Source of the DNA: Oscillospiraceae bacterium
Lineage (GTDB): Bacteria; Bacillota; Clostridia; Oscillospirales; Ruminococcaceae
DNA: 64,000 bases
Assembly (NCBI GenBank): GCA_902363145.1
Contig: CABIZB010000001.1
Span: 620,001 to 684,000 of the forward strand
Reading direction: 5' to 3'
Shown: positions 35,562 to 44,598 of the stretch, piece after piece
How the letters are laid out: the number at the start of each line of letters is the position of its first letter
Position numbering within the stretch: the first letter of the stretch is position 1
Notes under the pieces: model-generated
Database searches by the model: none
Told to the model about the DNA's origin: nothing
The model's input: the letters and a program-made list of their open reading frames with translations, nothing else
Made by a program: the position numbers and the translations under genes

Positions 35562-38402
35562 TTATTCATCTTTCATTGCCATAAAGCTGTAAACTGCTGA
35601 CATTCCTTGCAAATTAAATTCCACAGTGTTGTCAGGAGCTTTTTCAAGGGGGATTTTTATTTCATGGAAATCGTCCCATGAGGCTGACGGGGGTATCTCA
35701 GCCGAGCCTATGCAGCTGCCGTTGCAGATAATTTCAATTCTGGCAGGGGAGCAGGGGGCTGAAGCATATACTATCATATGATCTGCGCCGTCAAACTGAC
35801 AGCTTTCAAATGAGACATTTCCGCCCCAGTCGCCGAATTTTACATACCAGTCGTTTTTCGCATTGGAAAATCCGAGGGAACCTCTGAAGATACTGTCATT
35901 ATTTTTACAGTAAAAAGTTTCACCGCATTTTCTGAAAGAAGCCTCTGCCCCTGATATCATCACATCAGCCGTGCAGCGTATATCCTTGCTTGAAGCGCCT
36001 GCCATAAATGTGTATTTTCCGCTGAAAATTTCCATTCTACCGTTAACGGTGCTGTAGGCTTCAAGGCGTTCCTTGGGAATTTCAAGGGATAATTTGGCGG
36101 TTTCGCCCGCTTTTATGGTGACTCTTTCAAATCCGCAGAGCTTAGATATTCTTTCGGGGGCAGTGTCCGCAGAGAAATATATCTGAACCACTTCATCTCC
36201 ATCTGTGTCGGAGGTGTTTTTTACATTTACGGATATTTTTATGCAGTCGTCAAGCGCATTCACCGTAAGATCAGAATATTCAAAGCTGGAGTATGATAAG
36301 CCAAATCCAAAGGGATAAAGCGGCTCGCCGTCATAATACATATATGTTGAGCGTGATGTGATGATATCATACTCCTTGATATCGGGAAGCTCATGCTCTG
36401 ATCTGTACCATGTGATAGGACATCTTGCGGCGGGATTATTTTCACCGAATATGGTCGAATACACAGCATTTCCCATCTCTGCACCGCAGTGGGAGGAGTA
36501 AATTACCGCCGAAGCGTGCTTGCTTTCGCTGACTATGGCGTAAGGGTAACTTGATATAAGCATAAGCACAAGCTTTTCGGAGGGCAGGCTCATTATCTGC
36601 TCATGCTGATGAGAGGGGAGAGCAAGAGTTTCCCTATCATAACATTCCCTTGCCACCTGCATCGGGTGATTTCCTGCACAGTATATCACAATATCCGACT
36701 TGTGCGCCAGCGCATGAAGTCTTTCTGTTCCTCTTGAAACAGTTTCAATAGTGAAAAGCCTATTCTCGGAGGGGCGGCAGGTTGGCTTTACGGCAAGCTC
36801 TCCATTTTCATTAACATAAACCGAGTCATCATGCCACGATTCAAAATAAACATATTCGCCGTATTCGTGGGGCTTGAACCATTCTTTTATAAACCATTCG
36901 TATGGTGTTTCCGAGGAAGCGGAGTATGTGCCGTTTTCGGTGACATATTTGCCATTGAACAGAGATTTGAAATTATAAACGCTCTTGTCCCATTTGTGAA
37001 GCTCGAAAAGCTCACGTTCGGTGATCTTATCGGCAGAAAAGTTTATTTTTCCGTCATCGCTTACAGACATATATTTTCCGTTTGCTTTGGATTTTACGGC
37101 AACATAGTCGTATCCGTTATCAAAGGAAAGCGCTTCCTTGTCAAAGTGCATTTCAAATGCTTTTCGTACAGAAATGGCATAAGATGCCACGCCTGTGTAC
37201 CAGTCACGGTAATTTTCATCAGCTATCGGCCCTGCAATAAGAATTTTTCTCTTTTCTCCGCTGACAGATAATTTTTCACTTGTTAATGGTAAAATGCCGT
37301 TATTTTTTAACAGGCAAATCTGCTCATAAGCTGCCTGCCTGTTTATTGTGCGGGCGTATTCGCTGTCAGGCAAAGTGTCGGTATCGGAATATTTGTGTCT
37401 GTCATCAAATTCGCCCAGCCTGAACCGTCCCAGCAGAACATTTCCCACAGCCTTGTTGATATCATTTTCAGAAATAAGCCCTTTATTCAGTGCATCTCTT
37501 GCAGCGGCAGCTACCATGCGGCCATCATCGGTCATGGTATCGGTACCGTTCTTTATGCACAGCGCCAGTGATTCGGCGTGAGAATTTGTATAGCCGTGTT
37601 CAAGATAATTCTGGGAAAAAGCTCCGCCGTCACTTACTGCCAAGTCCATTTTCCACTCATCTTTAAGGACGTGCTGCATATCGGGGTTCATATCCCCGGG
37701 AACGCCGCCGATCTTGTTATAGGCAGCCATTACAGCGTGAGCGCCGCCCTCCGTGAGAGCAGGCTTGAACGCACGGTAATAGTATTCGTGGAGCAGCTTC
37801 ACGGTAACATCGGAATTTCCGCACATACGGTCTTTTTCGTTGTTATTGGCGCAGAAATGTTTAAGGGTGGGGAGAGTTTTCAGCAGAACTCCGCTTTCGT
37901 CTGTGCGGCAGTCCCTGATATCCTTGTCGGCAGGCTCTTCACTGTGAGCAGCACCTGCAAGACCGATGGTGTATTCCTTTGACATCTCACCTGCAAGGCA
38001 AGGGTCTTCTCCGTAGGCTTCCTCAGTTCTTCCCCATAGGGGATTGCGTTCCATATCAACAGTGGGGCCCCAGAGCATAAGCCTGCCTGTGGGATCCTGC
38101 TTATAATAATGCCTTGTTTCGTCGCCTGCGATTTCGCCTATCTTTCGCATAAGCTCCTTGTCAAATGTCGATGCCATTCCGATGGGCTGAGGGAATACTG
38201 TGGAGACCTCATTCGGGTCTTTTGACACAAAGCCTCTGGCAGCTTCACAGCCGATAGTCCATTTTCCGACACCGAGCCTTGGCACCTCGCACTGAACCGA
38301 AGAAAGCATATTTATCTTTTCGTCAACAGTGAGCCTGCCCAGCAAATCATCTATTCTTTCTCCGATTGTGAGACTTTTATCCCTGAACTTCATGTATTCC
38401 AT
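35562..38402 (-). CDS. GH3-family beta-glucosidase-type enzyme with an inserted beta-trefoil-like domain
   Basis: About 946 residues with no signal peptide, so probably cytosolic. The GH3 barrel shows GPTVDMERNPLWGRTEEAYG, KHFCANNNEKDR and the nucleophile region DLAVSDGGAF; the second domain has VIYSSHCGAEMGNAVYSTIFGE and a fibronectin III-like part. Between the two halves of the second domain is an insert of repeated NGKYMS/NGKYVT/DSVYVNENG units, suggesting a beta-trefoil or fascin-like fold where other GH3 enzymes carry PA14. The last ~130 residues look like a CBM6-type jelly roll. GAGGG 8 bases before ATG 38402 sets the start. It likely cleaves oligosaccharides released outside. Confidence 0.85.
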   Translation of the reverse strand: MEYMKFRDKSLTIGERIDDLLGRLTVDEKINMLSSVQCEVPRLGVGKWTIGCEAARGFVSKDPNEVSTVFPQPIGMASTFDKELMRKIGEIAGDETRHYYKQDPTGRLMLWGPTVDMERNPLWGRTEEAYGEDPCLAGEMSKEYTIGLAGAAHSEEPADKDIRDCRTDESGVLLKTLPTLKHFCANNNEKDRMCGNSDVTVKLLHEYYYRAFKPALTEGGAHAVMAAYNKIGGVPGDMNPDMQHVLKDEWKMDLAVSDGGAFSQNYLEHGYTNSHAESLALCIKNGTDTMTDDGRMVAAAARDALNKGLISENDINKAVGNVLLGRFRLGEFDDRHKYSDTDTLPDSEYARTINRQAAYEQICLLKNNGILPLTSEKLSVSGEKRKILIAGPIADENYRDWYTGVASYAISVRKAFEMHFDKEALSFDNGYDYVAVKSKANGKYMSVSDDGKINFSADKITERELFELHKWDKSVYNFKSLFNGKYVTENGTYSASSETPYEWFIKEWFKPHEYGEYVYFESWHDDSVYVNENGELAVKPTCRPSENRLFTIETVSRGTERLHALAHKSDIVIYCAGNHPMQVARECYDRETLALPSHQHEQIMSLPSEKLVLMLISSYPYAIVSESKHASAVIYSSHCGAEMGNAVYSTIFGENNPAARCPITWYRSEHELPDIKEYDIITSRSTYMYYDGEPLYPFGFGLSYSSFEYSDLTVNALDDCIKISVNVKNTSDTDGDEVVQIYFSADTAPERISKLCGFERVTIKAGETAKLSLEIPKERLEAYSTVNGRMEIFSGKYTFMAGASSKDIRCTADVMISGAEASFRKCGETFYCKNNDSIFRGSLGFSNAKNDWYVKFGDWGGNVSFESCQFDGADHMIVYASAPCSPARIEIICNGSCIGSAEIPPSASWDDFHEIKIPLEKAPDNTVEFNLQGMSAVYSFMAMKDE

Positions 38403-38426
38403 TTTATCAGCCCTCATTTATTTAAG

Positions 38427-39536
38427 TTATTTAAGTATTACGAATTTTGCCAGGGGAACGAGTACGGCAAGGAAAATTATGTTCACTATTGTAAAGCAGT
38501 TGATGAACTTCTTTGAGTCGGATTTTTCTGAGCGCAGATAGCTTTTGTAGGATATCAGGCTCGCAAGGGAAGCTATTAGGGTTCCCAGACCGCCGATATC
38601 GGTTCCGAGGATAAGGGACTTGTAATCATCTGTGAAAGCCGAAAGCATAACGGAAGTGGGGACATTGGAAATTATCTGGCTGCAAAGAACGGAGCTTTCA
38701 AACTCGTGACCCGATATCACGCTACTTATAAACTGAGTTACCTCGGGAATATTCTTGACATTTCCCACAAAAATGAAAAAGCAGGCGAATGTGGCAAGCA
38801 GGCCGTAATCTACCTTTACAAAAACGCTGGGCTGGGTTATTGCCACCACGACACAGACCGACGCAAAAACGCTTATTGTGTCAACTACATTGAAAACGGA
38901 AAGAATACATAAAATAAACAACGCAGCATACAGCAGCAGGTATTTGGGGTTCTGGACAGTTGCCTTTTGTTCGTCCTTTTCCAAAAAAATAGGCTCTTTT
39001 TTTATCATCATGCAGCCTATAAAAAGCATCAGCATACTTACTGCCGTAACGGGAAGCGTCAGAGAGAAAAACTCCGAAGATGTCATCTTTGAGGCAGAAA
39101 AAAGGTACAGATTCTGCGGATTGCCGAATGGTGTAAATGCGCTGCCCATATTAGCCGCAACAGTCTGCAGCACGATAACATAAACAGGGGACTTGTCTAT
39201 TTTTTCGTACATCATTACGGTAAACGGGATAAATGCAATAAGAGCAACATCGTTGGTGATGAGCATGGACATGAAAAATACCATGAAAACCAGCGCAAGA
39301 GCAAGATTTCTTGTGTCCTTGGCAAGTGCGGCAACCTGTTCTGAAAGAACTTTGAAAACATTATTTACCGAAAAGCCTGCAACAACAGCCATAAATCCGA
39401 ACATAACACCGATAAGGTCGGTATCAATATAAGAAACATAATTTGTTACAGGAACAAAAATACAGGAAATAATAGCGGCTATGAATGCGATTATTGCAAC
39501 AGCCTCTTGCTTTATAAACTGTTTCAGATCAGTCAC
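38427..39536 (-). CDS. SLC13/CitMHS-like anion permease
   Basis: 369 residues with ten or so membrane helices. Segments such as MSMLITNDVALIAFIPF and AANMGSAFTPFGNPQNLYLF carry the asparagine/proline signature of the ion-transporter superfamily that includes citrate, arsenite and Na+/H+ carriers. It is shorter than typical (~420-450), but both signature repeats are present (the second near SQIISNVPTSVMLSAFT). Substrate unknown. It lies 24 bases from the GH3 gene in the same direction. Confidence 0.8.
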   Translation of the reverse strand: MTDLKQFIKQEAVAIIAFIAAIISCIFVPVTNYVSYIDTDLIGVMFGFMAVVAGFSVNNVFKVLSEQVAALAKDTRNLALALVFMVFFMSMLITNDVALIAFIPFTVMMYEKIDKSPVYVIVLQTVAANMGSAFTPFGNPQNLYLFSASKMTSSEFFSLTLPVTAVSMLMLFIGCMMIKKEPIFLEKDEQKATVQNPKYLLLYAALFILCILSVFNVVDTISVFASVCVVVAITQPSVFVKVDYGLLATFACFFIFVGNVKNIPEVTQFISSVISGHEFESSVLCSQIISNVPTSVMLSAFTDDYKSLILGTDIGGLGTLIASLASLISYKSYLRSEKSDSKKFINCFTIVNIIFLAVLVPLAKFVILK

Positions 39537-39569
39537 GCTGAAAACCGTCCTCTCAGATCAATTTAAAAC

Positions 39570-40430
39570 TCAGCAGAAAAGATTAAGTACAGAGCCGCTG
39601 AGAACGCCTATAAAATACAGATATACAAGGAAAATGATATTTTCTTTCAGGTTCTTGTTTGTCTTAAAAAGCACTGCAAGTCCCACGCCTGCACCAGTGC
39701 AAAGTCCGCCTACGGCAGTTCCGAAGGAGATGCTTCCGCTGGCATACAGCTCTGTTATAATTACAGATGCTGCACAGTTGGGGATAAGACCAACAAGAGC
39801 TGATGCAAACGGTTGGAGAAATCCGATGCCGTTCAAAAATGCGGATACATTGTCCTGACCGGCAAATTCCATGATAGAGTTCATTATGAGGTTGACAATT
39901 AAGATGAACACAAAAATCTCAAGTGTGTGATGGAATGCCGAGAGCCATATGCTGTGATTGCCACAGCCGCAGGTGGTGCATATCTGGTCGAATTCCGCAT
40001 CATCGGGTTCTTTTACAAAAAACTTTATGAGAATGCCGAAAAGTGCGCCTGCGATTATGGCAATGATAAACTTTGCAGCAATAAGCTTCCAGAGAGAACT
40101 TATCTGGTCAGGGTGAGCAAGCAAGATGGGGATTGCTTCATCTGAGGTGGAAATAAAGACAGCCATAAGTGTGCCTGCGCCGATTATTCTGCTGGAAAAC
40201 AGATTTGATGCAGCAATGGAAAATCCACATTGCGGAACGCAGCCCAGAGCCGCACCGACAGCAGCTCCGCCGATGTTTGAATGACCTGCTTTTTCAAGTG
40301 CGAGCGCAAGCTTATCGGCAGCGTGATGTTCGATAAATTCCATCAGCAAAAATGTGAGGTATAAAAATGGCAGCATTTTTGCCGAATCTAAAAGAGCGTC
40401 TAATATTATATCAAGTATTGTTGAGAGCAT
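39570..40430 (-). CDS. ArsP_2-like putative heavy-metal exporter
   Basis: 286 residues, about ten helices in two related halves. Each half has a conserved Cys/Asn pocket motif: GAALGCVPQCGFSIAAS in the first and GLIPNCAASVIITELY in the second. The central loop contains CTTCGCGNH, a probable metal-binding cluster. These features match the family annotated as arsenic or manganese exporters; the true substrate is unsettled. It is the first gene of a minus-strand group that continues with the SLC13-like permease. Confidence 0.82.
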   Translation of the reverse strand: MLSTILDIILDALLDSAKMLPFLYLTFLLMEFIEHHAADKLALALEKAGHSNIGGAAVGAALGCVPQCGFSIAASNLFSSRIIGAGTLMAVFISTSDEAIPILLAHPDQISSLWKLIAAKFIIAIIAGALFGILIKFFVKEPDDAEFDQICTTCGCGNHSIWLSAFHHTLEIFVFILIVNLIMNSIMEFAGQDNVSAFLNGIGFLQPFASALVGLIPNCAASVIITELYASGSISFGTAVGGLCTGAGVGLAVLFKTNKNLKENIIFLVYLYFIGVLSGSVLNLFC

Positions 40431-40479
40431 TTATATGGTATAAAACTGTGCAATATGGAGTTTAAATATAATTTTTACT

Positions 40480-40526
40480 TATCTAATTTCGCATAACTTT
40501 GATTATGCGAAATTAGATATTTTTTT
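40480..40526. repeat. Perfect 17-bp inverted repeat upstream of the exporter
   Basis: TATCTAATTTCGCATAA and its exact complement flank a 6-base loop and are followed on the plus strand by seven Ts. No plus-strand gene ends here, so it is either a terminator for antisense transcription or an operator in the exporter leader. The rest of 40431-40645 is AT-rich with no other feature seen. Confidence 0.6.
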
Positions 40527-40645
40527 ATCCATACGAACAGCTTTAATTCCGTCCTTTCTATTTTTATTCATAACATTCATTATACCGCATTTGTGGCGCA
40601 GTGTCAAGAAATTTGCCTGCACATTTCTGCACAGGCAATGAAATT

Positions 40646-40837
40646 TTATTCTGACAAAATTTGTTGGGGACGTATTTTATATTTACCGCTATATCTGGAA
40701 TAAAGCCATTTTTTAACCAAATCTATTGTATAATCATCTTTTGAAAATCCAATAAAGACCAATTTTTCCTTGCAATTTGGCAGTAATTCATAAACATCAA
40801 AACAAGAACCTACATCTTTAATAATATATTTTTTCAT
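40646..40837 (-). CDS. Small protein of unknown function
   Basis: 63 residues (MKKYIIKDVGSCFDVYELLP at the start), beta-rich and basic. AAAGGA lies 8 bases before ATG 40837, which is preferred over an upstream in-frame start that would run across the neighbouring small-RNA promoter. Divergent from the candidate small RNA. No family recognised. Confidence 0.6.
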   Translation of the reverse strand: MKKYIIKDVGSCFDVYELLPNCKEKLVFIGFSKDDYTIDLVKKWLYSRYSGKYKIRPQQILSE

Positions 40838-40856
40838 TTTTATTATCCTTTCATAC

Positions 40857-40885
40857 TTGACAAATTCGGTTGTATAGGTTATAAT
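40857..40885 (+). promoter_or_regulatory. Perfect sigma-A promoter of an orphan transcript
   Basis: TTGACA, 17 bases, TATAAT. The only thing downstream before a terminator is about 90 bases of structured non-coding DNA. Confidence 0.85.
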
Positions 40886-40891
40886 CAATAT

Positions 40892-40977
40892 GATGTGTGG
40901 GCGGTGGAAGTCACCCACAACACCAGTCATATTTCAGTCGGTGGATTTTAAGCGTTCAACCGACTGATTTTTTTATT
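40892..40977 (+). ncRNA. Candidate small RNA of about 85 nt
   Basis: Bounded by the promoter above and an intrinsic terminator (CAGTCGGT/ACCGACTG then seven Ts, 40935-40974). The body has a closing stem ATATGA/TCATAT enclosing a TGTGGG/CCCACA hairpin. There is no ribosome site or plausible reading frame. The transcription start is inferred from the -10. Function unknown; candidates are a regulatory small RNA or a mobile-element-derived RNA. Confidence 0.6.
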
Positions 40978-41063
40978 TGCTTTCTTTCAGCCTTAAAAAA
41001 CATTGACAGATTATCAGCCTGGCTGTTATAATATAAGTAAAATAGTATAAATCAGGTGAAAAA

Positions 41064-41705
41064 ATGTATTTCCAATACGGCGATAAAGAGATCGAATATT
41101 TAAGATCAAAGGATAAAAAGCTTGCCGAGGTCATTGACAAAGTAGGTCACATTGACCGAACCGTTGATACGGACTTGTTTTCGTCTGTGGTGCATCACAT
41201 CATAGGTCAGCAGATATCCACCAAGGCTCAGCAGACCATATGGCTGCGTATGAATGAAAAATACGGTCATGTCACGCCTGAGGTCATTGATTCTGCTGAT
41301 GCGGCTGAGCTTCAGTCTTTGGGTATGACGTTTCGCAAGGCTGAATATATAAAGGATTTTTCCCATAAAGTCGTCAGCGGTGAATTCAGTTTGGACGCAG
41401 TATGGCATATGTCAGATGAAGAGGCTGTTGAGGCGCTGTCATCCCTCAAAGGCGTTGGTGTATGGACTGCCGAAATGATACTTTTATTCTGTATGCAGCG
41501 GTCTGACATACTGAGCTTTGGCGACCTTGCCATTCAGCGTGGAATGCGCATGGTGTATCATCACAGAAAAATAGACAAAAAGCTTTTTGAAAAATATCGC
41601 AGGCGGCTGTCCCCTTACGGCAGCACCGCAAGCTTGTATTTCTGGGCGGTATCGGGCGGCGCTGTTGAGGGAATGAAGGATTATGCGCCCAAAAATAAGC
41701 GCTGA
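41064..41705 (+). CDS. DNA-3-methyladenine glycosylase (AlkA-like, HhH-GPD)
   Basis: 213 residues, a base-excision enzyme for alkylated purines. The helix-hairpin-helix LSSLKGVGVWTAEMILLF and the catalytic Asp in LSFGDLAIQRGM are clear, as is the early HHIIGQQISTKAQQTIW segment. It lacks the N-terminal domain of E. coli AlkA and has no Fe-S cysteines. AGGTGA lies before the ATG. It heads a group of three alkylation-repair genes. Confidence 0.92.
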   Translation: MYFQYGDKEIEYLRSKDKKLAEVIDKVGHIDRTVDTDLFSSVVHHIIGQQISTKAQQTIWLRMNEKYGHVTPEVIDSADAAELQSLGMTFRKAEYIKDFSHKVVSGEFSLDAVWHMSDEEAVEALSSLKGVGVWTAEMILLFCMQRSDILSFGDLAIQRGMRMVYHHRKIDKKLFEKYRRRLSPYGSTASLYFWAVSGGAVEGMKDYAPKNKR

Positions 41706-41729
41706 TAACAAAATTTATGGAGAAAAATT

Positions 41730-42041
41730 ATGTCAGGTGTACTGAATGATGAGCTGATATATGAAATACTGTCCGCAGTTGAGGAGATACCTGAGGGTAA
41801 AGTCGCTTCATACGGTCAGATAGCACGCCTTATCGGTCGAGAGAAAAATTCACGTCTTGTGGGCAAGGTGCTGAGCATGGCGGAATATTACGGAAAATAT
41901 CCCTGCCACAGAGTCGTTAACAGCGCAGGCAGACTTGCTCCGGGTTTTGATGAGCAGCGTTCATTGCTTGAAAACGAGGGCGTGGAATTTAAGGAAAACG
42001 GCTGTGTGGATATGAAAAAATACGGTTGGAACGGTGAATAA
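41730..42041 (+). CDS. MGMT-family DNA-binding-domain protein with PCHR motif
   Basis: 103 residues, only the methyltransferase DNA-binding domain (IPEGKVASYGQIARLIG, YPCHRVVNSAGRLAPG). The alkyl-acceptor Cys of PCHR is retained, so unlike ATL proteins, which replace Cys with Trp or Ala, it could be an active minimal alkyltransferase. It starts 24 bases after the glycosylase gene and is followed immediately by a full-length Ogt. Confidence 0.88.
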   Translation: MSGVLNDELIYEILSAVEEIPEGKVASYGQIARLIGREKNSRLVGKVLSMAEYYGKYPCHRVVNSAGRLAPGFDEQRSLLENEGVEFKENGCVDMKKYGWNGE

Positions 42042-42042
42042 C

Positions 42043-42576
42043 ATGGAATATACATATCATTATAACTCCCCGCTTGGCGGCATTACGCTGGCAGGCTGTG
42101 AAGATGGTCTTACGGGGCTTTGGTTTGACGGACAGAAATATTTTGCAGCAACTCTTTCCAAACAGCATGAGGAAAAGCATATTCCTGTGTTTGACGAAGC
42201 GATAAGGTGGCTGGATATTTATTTTGGCGGCAAAGAGTCTGATTTTACCCCGCCGCTCAAATTATCGGGAACGCCTTTCCGCAGGGCAGTCTGGGATATC
42301 CTGCTGACTATCCCCTACGGTCATACCATGACATACGGTGAGATATCCGATATCATGGCAAAGCAAAAGTGTGTTTCCAAAATGTCGGCTCAGGCGGTGG
42401 GAGGCGCTGTGGGACATAATCCTGTTACGCTTATCGTGCCTTGCCACAGAGTAGTTGGCGCAGGCGGAAATCTTACGGGATATGCAGGCGGAACAGATAA
42501 AAAGCTCAGGCTTCTTAAGCTGGAGGGTGCAGATATCTCATCGCTGTATATCCCTGTTAAAGGAACTGCACTGTAA
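42043..42576 (+). CDS. ogt: Methylated-DNA-protein-cysteine S-methyltransferase
   Basis: About 177 residues: an N-terminal ribonuclease-like domain (YNSPLGGITLAGCEDGLTGL) and the C-terminal active domain (GTPFRRAVWDILLTIPYGHT, acceptor Cys in LIVPCHRVVGAGG, GYAGGTDKKLRLL). It removes O6-alkyl groups from guanine in a suicide reaction. ATG 42043 lies next to the preceding stop, so it is translationally coupled. Confidence 0.95.
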   Translation: MEYTYHYNSPLGGITLAGCEDGLTGLWFDGQKYFAATLSKQHEEKHIPVFDEAIRWLDIYFGGKESDFTPPLKLSGTPFRRAVWDILLTIPYGHTMTYGEISDIMAKQKCVSKMSAQAVGGAVGHNPVTLIVPCHRVVGAGGNLTGYAGGTDKKLRLLKLEGADISSLYIPVKGTAL

Positions 42577-42692
42577 GATTTTTGGTTTTTTTTATAAAAA
42601 AGGTTGACTTTGCTTCTATTTTATGGTAAAATTAACGTGTTTTAGTTTTTTTGTAAAAAATACTTAATTTGCTGAATTTAGGAGCTGATATA

Positions 42693-44003
42693 ATGATTTG
42701 GGCAAAGGAAGAAACTCTTTCTCGTGAAGAGATCGAAGCTATACAGCTTGAAAAGCTGAAAAAGGTCGTTTCAACGGTATATGAAAAGGTTGCGCCTTAC
42801 CGTGCAAAAATGGACGAAGCAGGCATCAAGCCTGAGGACGTTAAAAGCCTCAATGACCTGAAGCGTCTCCCGTTCACAACCAAGCAGGATATGCGTGACA
42901 ACTATCCTTTCGGCCTTTTTGCTGTGGATAAGAGCCAGCTTGCAAGAATACACGCATCATCGGGAACTACAGGCAAGCCAACTGTTGTAGGATATACTAA
43001 AAAGGATCTGGAAACGTGGGCTGAATGTGTTGCAAGGCTTGCGGTGGCAGGCGGTGCGGAAAGCAGCGATGTTTGTCAGATATGCTTCGGATACGGTATG
43101 TTCACAGGTGCGCTGGGCTTACATAACGGCCTTGAAAGAATAGGTGCCTGCATTATCCCCTCTTCCACAGGCAACACCGAAAAGCAGATAATGTACATGA
43201 AGGATTACGGTACAACTCTGCTGGTTGCAACACCTTCCTATGCTCTCCGTATCGGCGAGGTGGCTACTCAGATGGGTCTTAACCCCAAAACTGACCTGAA
43301 GCTCAAAACAGCTCTTGTTGGAAGCGAGCTGCTTACCGAAGCTATGAGAGATGAGATGCACAAGCTTTACGGCGATAATCTTACCATTACACAGAACTAT
43401 GGCATGAGCGAGCTTATTGGCCCAGGTGTTTCGGGCGAATGTACCGAGCTTTGCGGAATGCACATCAATGAAGATCATTTCCTTGCCGAGATAATCGACC
43501 CCGAAACAGGCGAAGTTCTCCCCGCAGGCGAAAAGGGCGAGCTGGTCGTTACATGCCTCTCCAAGGAAGCTCTGCCGCTTATCAGATACCGCACAAGAGA
43601 TATTACCCGTCTTATGTACGAGCCTTGCAAGTGCGGAAGAACCACTGCAAGAATGGAAAATCTCAGCGGAAGAACAGATGATATGCTCAAGATCAGGGGC
43701 GTAAACGTATTCCCCAGCCAGATCGAAGAGGTTCTGCTCAAGACTGAGGAAATAGGCCCTCATTACGAGATAATCGTTGACAGAAAGAATCACTCGGATA
43801 TTCTTACTATCAGAGTAGAACTTGCTCCCGATAAGATGACCGACGATTATGCAGAGCTTGAAAGGATACGCCTGAAGCTCAAGTCAGCTCTTCGTGTAAT
43901 GCTTGGTCTTGACGCTGTTATCCAGCTGGAATCTCCCAACACTCTCAAGCGCTTTGAGGGCAAGGCAAAGCGTGTGACCGATAACAGAAAAGGTCAGAAC
44001 TGA
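42693..44003 (+). CDS. paaK: Phenylacetate-CoA ligase
   Basis: About 436 residues, AMP-forming acid-CoA ligase. ATP motif HASSGTTGKPTVVGY, QNYGMSELIGPGVSGEC and the C-terminal SGRTDDMLKIRGVNVFPSQIE are typical of PaaK. In anaerobic gut Firmicutes it activates aryl acids for reductive carboxylation back to aromatic amino acids; a catabolic pathway is unlikely because no paa genes are present. AGGAG lies upstream of ATG 42693. Followed by an ACT protein, a recurrent pairing. Confidence 0.93.
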   Translation: MIWAKEETLSREEIEAIQLEKLKKVVSTVYEKVAPYRAKMDEAGIKPEDVKSLNDLKRLPFTTKQDMRDNYPFGLFAVDKSQLARIHASSGTTGKPTVVGYTKKDLETWAECVARLAVAGGAESSDVCQICFGYGMFTGALGLHNGLERIGACIIPSSTGNTEKQIMYMKDYGTTLLVATPSYALRIGEVATQMGLNPKTDLKLKTALVGSELLTEAMRDEMHKLYGDNLTITQNYGMSELIGPGVSGECTELCGMHINEDHFLAEIIDPETGEVLPAGEKGELVVTCLSKEALPLIRYRTRDITRLMYEPCKCGRTTARMENLSGRTDDMLKIRGVNVFPSQIEEVLLKTEEIGPHYEIIVDRKNHSDILTIRVELAPDKMTDDYAELERIRLKLKSALRVMLGLDAVIQLESPNTLKRFEGKAKRVTDNRKGQN

Positions 44004-44027
44004 TCTTATGAAAGGAATTGAGTGCAA

Positions 44028-44444
44028 ATGAAACAGCTTACGGTTTTTATTGAAAACAGACTGGGCAGGCTTGAGGAAGTCACCGAAACACTGTCCGCAG
44101 CAAATATCAATATCATATGTATCAGCCTTTCCGACACAGGTGAGTACGGAATGCTCAGAATGATAGTTTCACAGCCTGCCGCAGCGGTGGATGCTCTGGC
44201 AGCATCAGGTTTCTCAGCAGTGCTTGGTGATGTTATAGCTGTTAAGCTCCCCCATCATTTCGGTGCACTGAAAGGGCTCAGCGGTCAGCTTTCCGAAAAC
44301 GGCATAGATATCAAGTATATGTATGCGCTTACATCAGGCGAAAATGCTGCTATAGTTATCAAAACGTCTGACAATGACAAGGCAGAAGCTGTCCTGTCGG
44401 GTGAGCACGAGCTTTTAAGCGCTGTTGACGTTTATAATATGTGA
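44028..44444 (+). CDS. Tandem ACT-domain protein
   Basis: About 139 residues made of two ACT domains (KQLTVFIENRLGRLEEVTET and the second from about residue 70). ACT domains bind amino acids; stand-alone versions beside paaK are presumed regulators sensing aromatic amino acids. AAAGGA precedes the ATG and the gap from paaK is 24 bases. Confidence 0.88.
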   Translation: MKQLTVFIENRLGRLEEVTETLSAANINIICISLSDTGEYGMLRMIVSQPAAAVDALAASGFSAVLGDVIAVKLPHHFGALKGLSGQLSENGIDIKYMYALTSGENAAIVIKTSDNDKAEAVLSGEHELLSAVDVYNM

Positions 44445-44460
44445 TCTGATCTATCATTAT

Positions 44461-44496
44461 TTCGGGGATATTCCTCACAATATCCCCGAAAAATTA
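44461..44496 (+). terminator. Terminator of the paaK operon
   Basis: A perfect 11-bp stem TTCGGGGATAT/ATATCCCCGAA followed by AAAATT. The missing T run makes it weaker on the plus strand. Confidence 0.65.
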
Positions 44497-44598
44497 TACC
44501 ATATGCACTTTAATGGTTTAAAGTCAAGCAAATTTAAAGTATGTATGATTTAAAGCTATTATGCAATAAAATAAAAGGAAAATGAAAGGATTGTTTTT

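Noticed and set aside
40431..40645. Metal-sensing riboswitch upstream of the exporter
   Set aside because: I could not find the conserved loops of the yybP-ykoY or NiCo types; only a simple inverted repeat is present.
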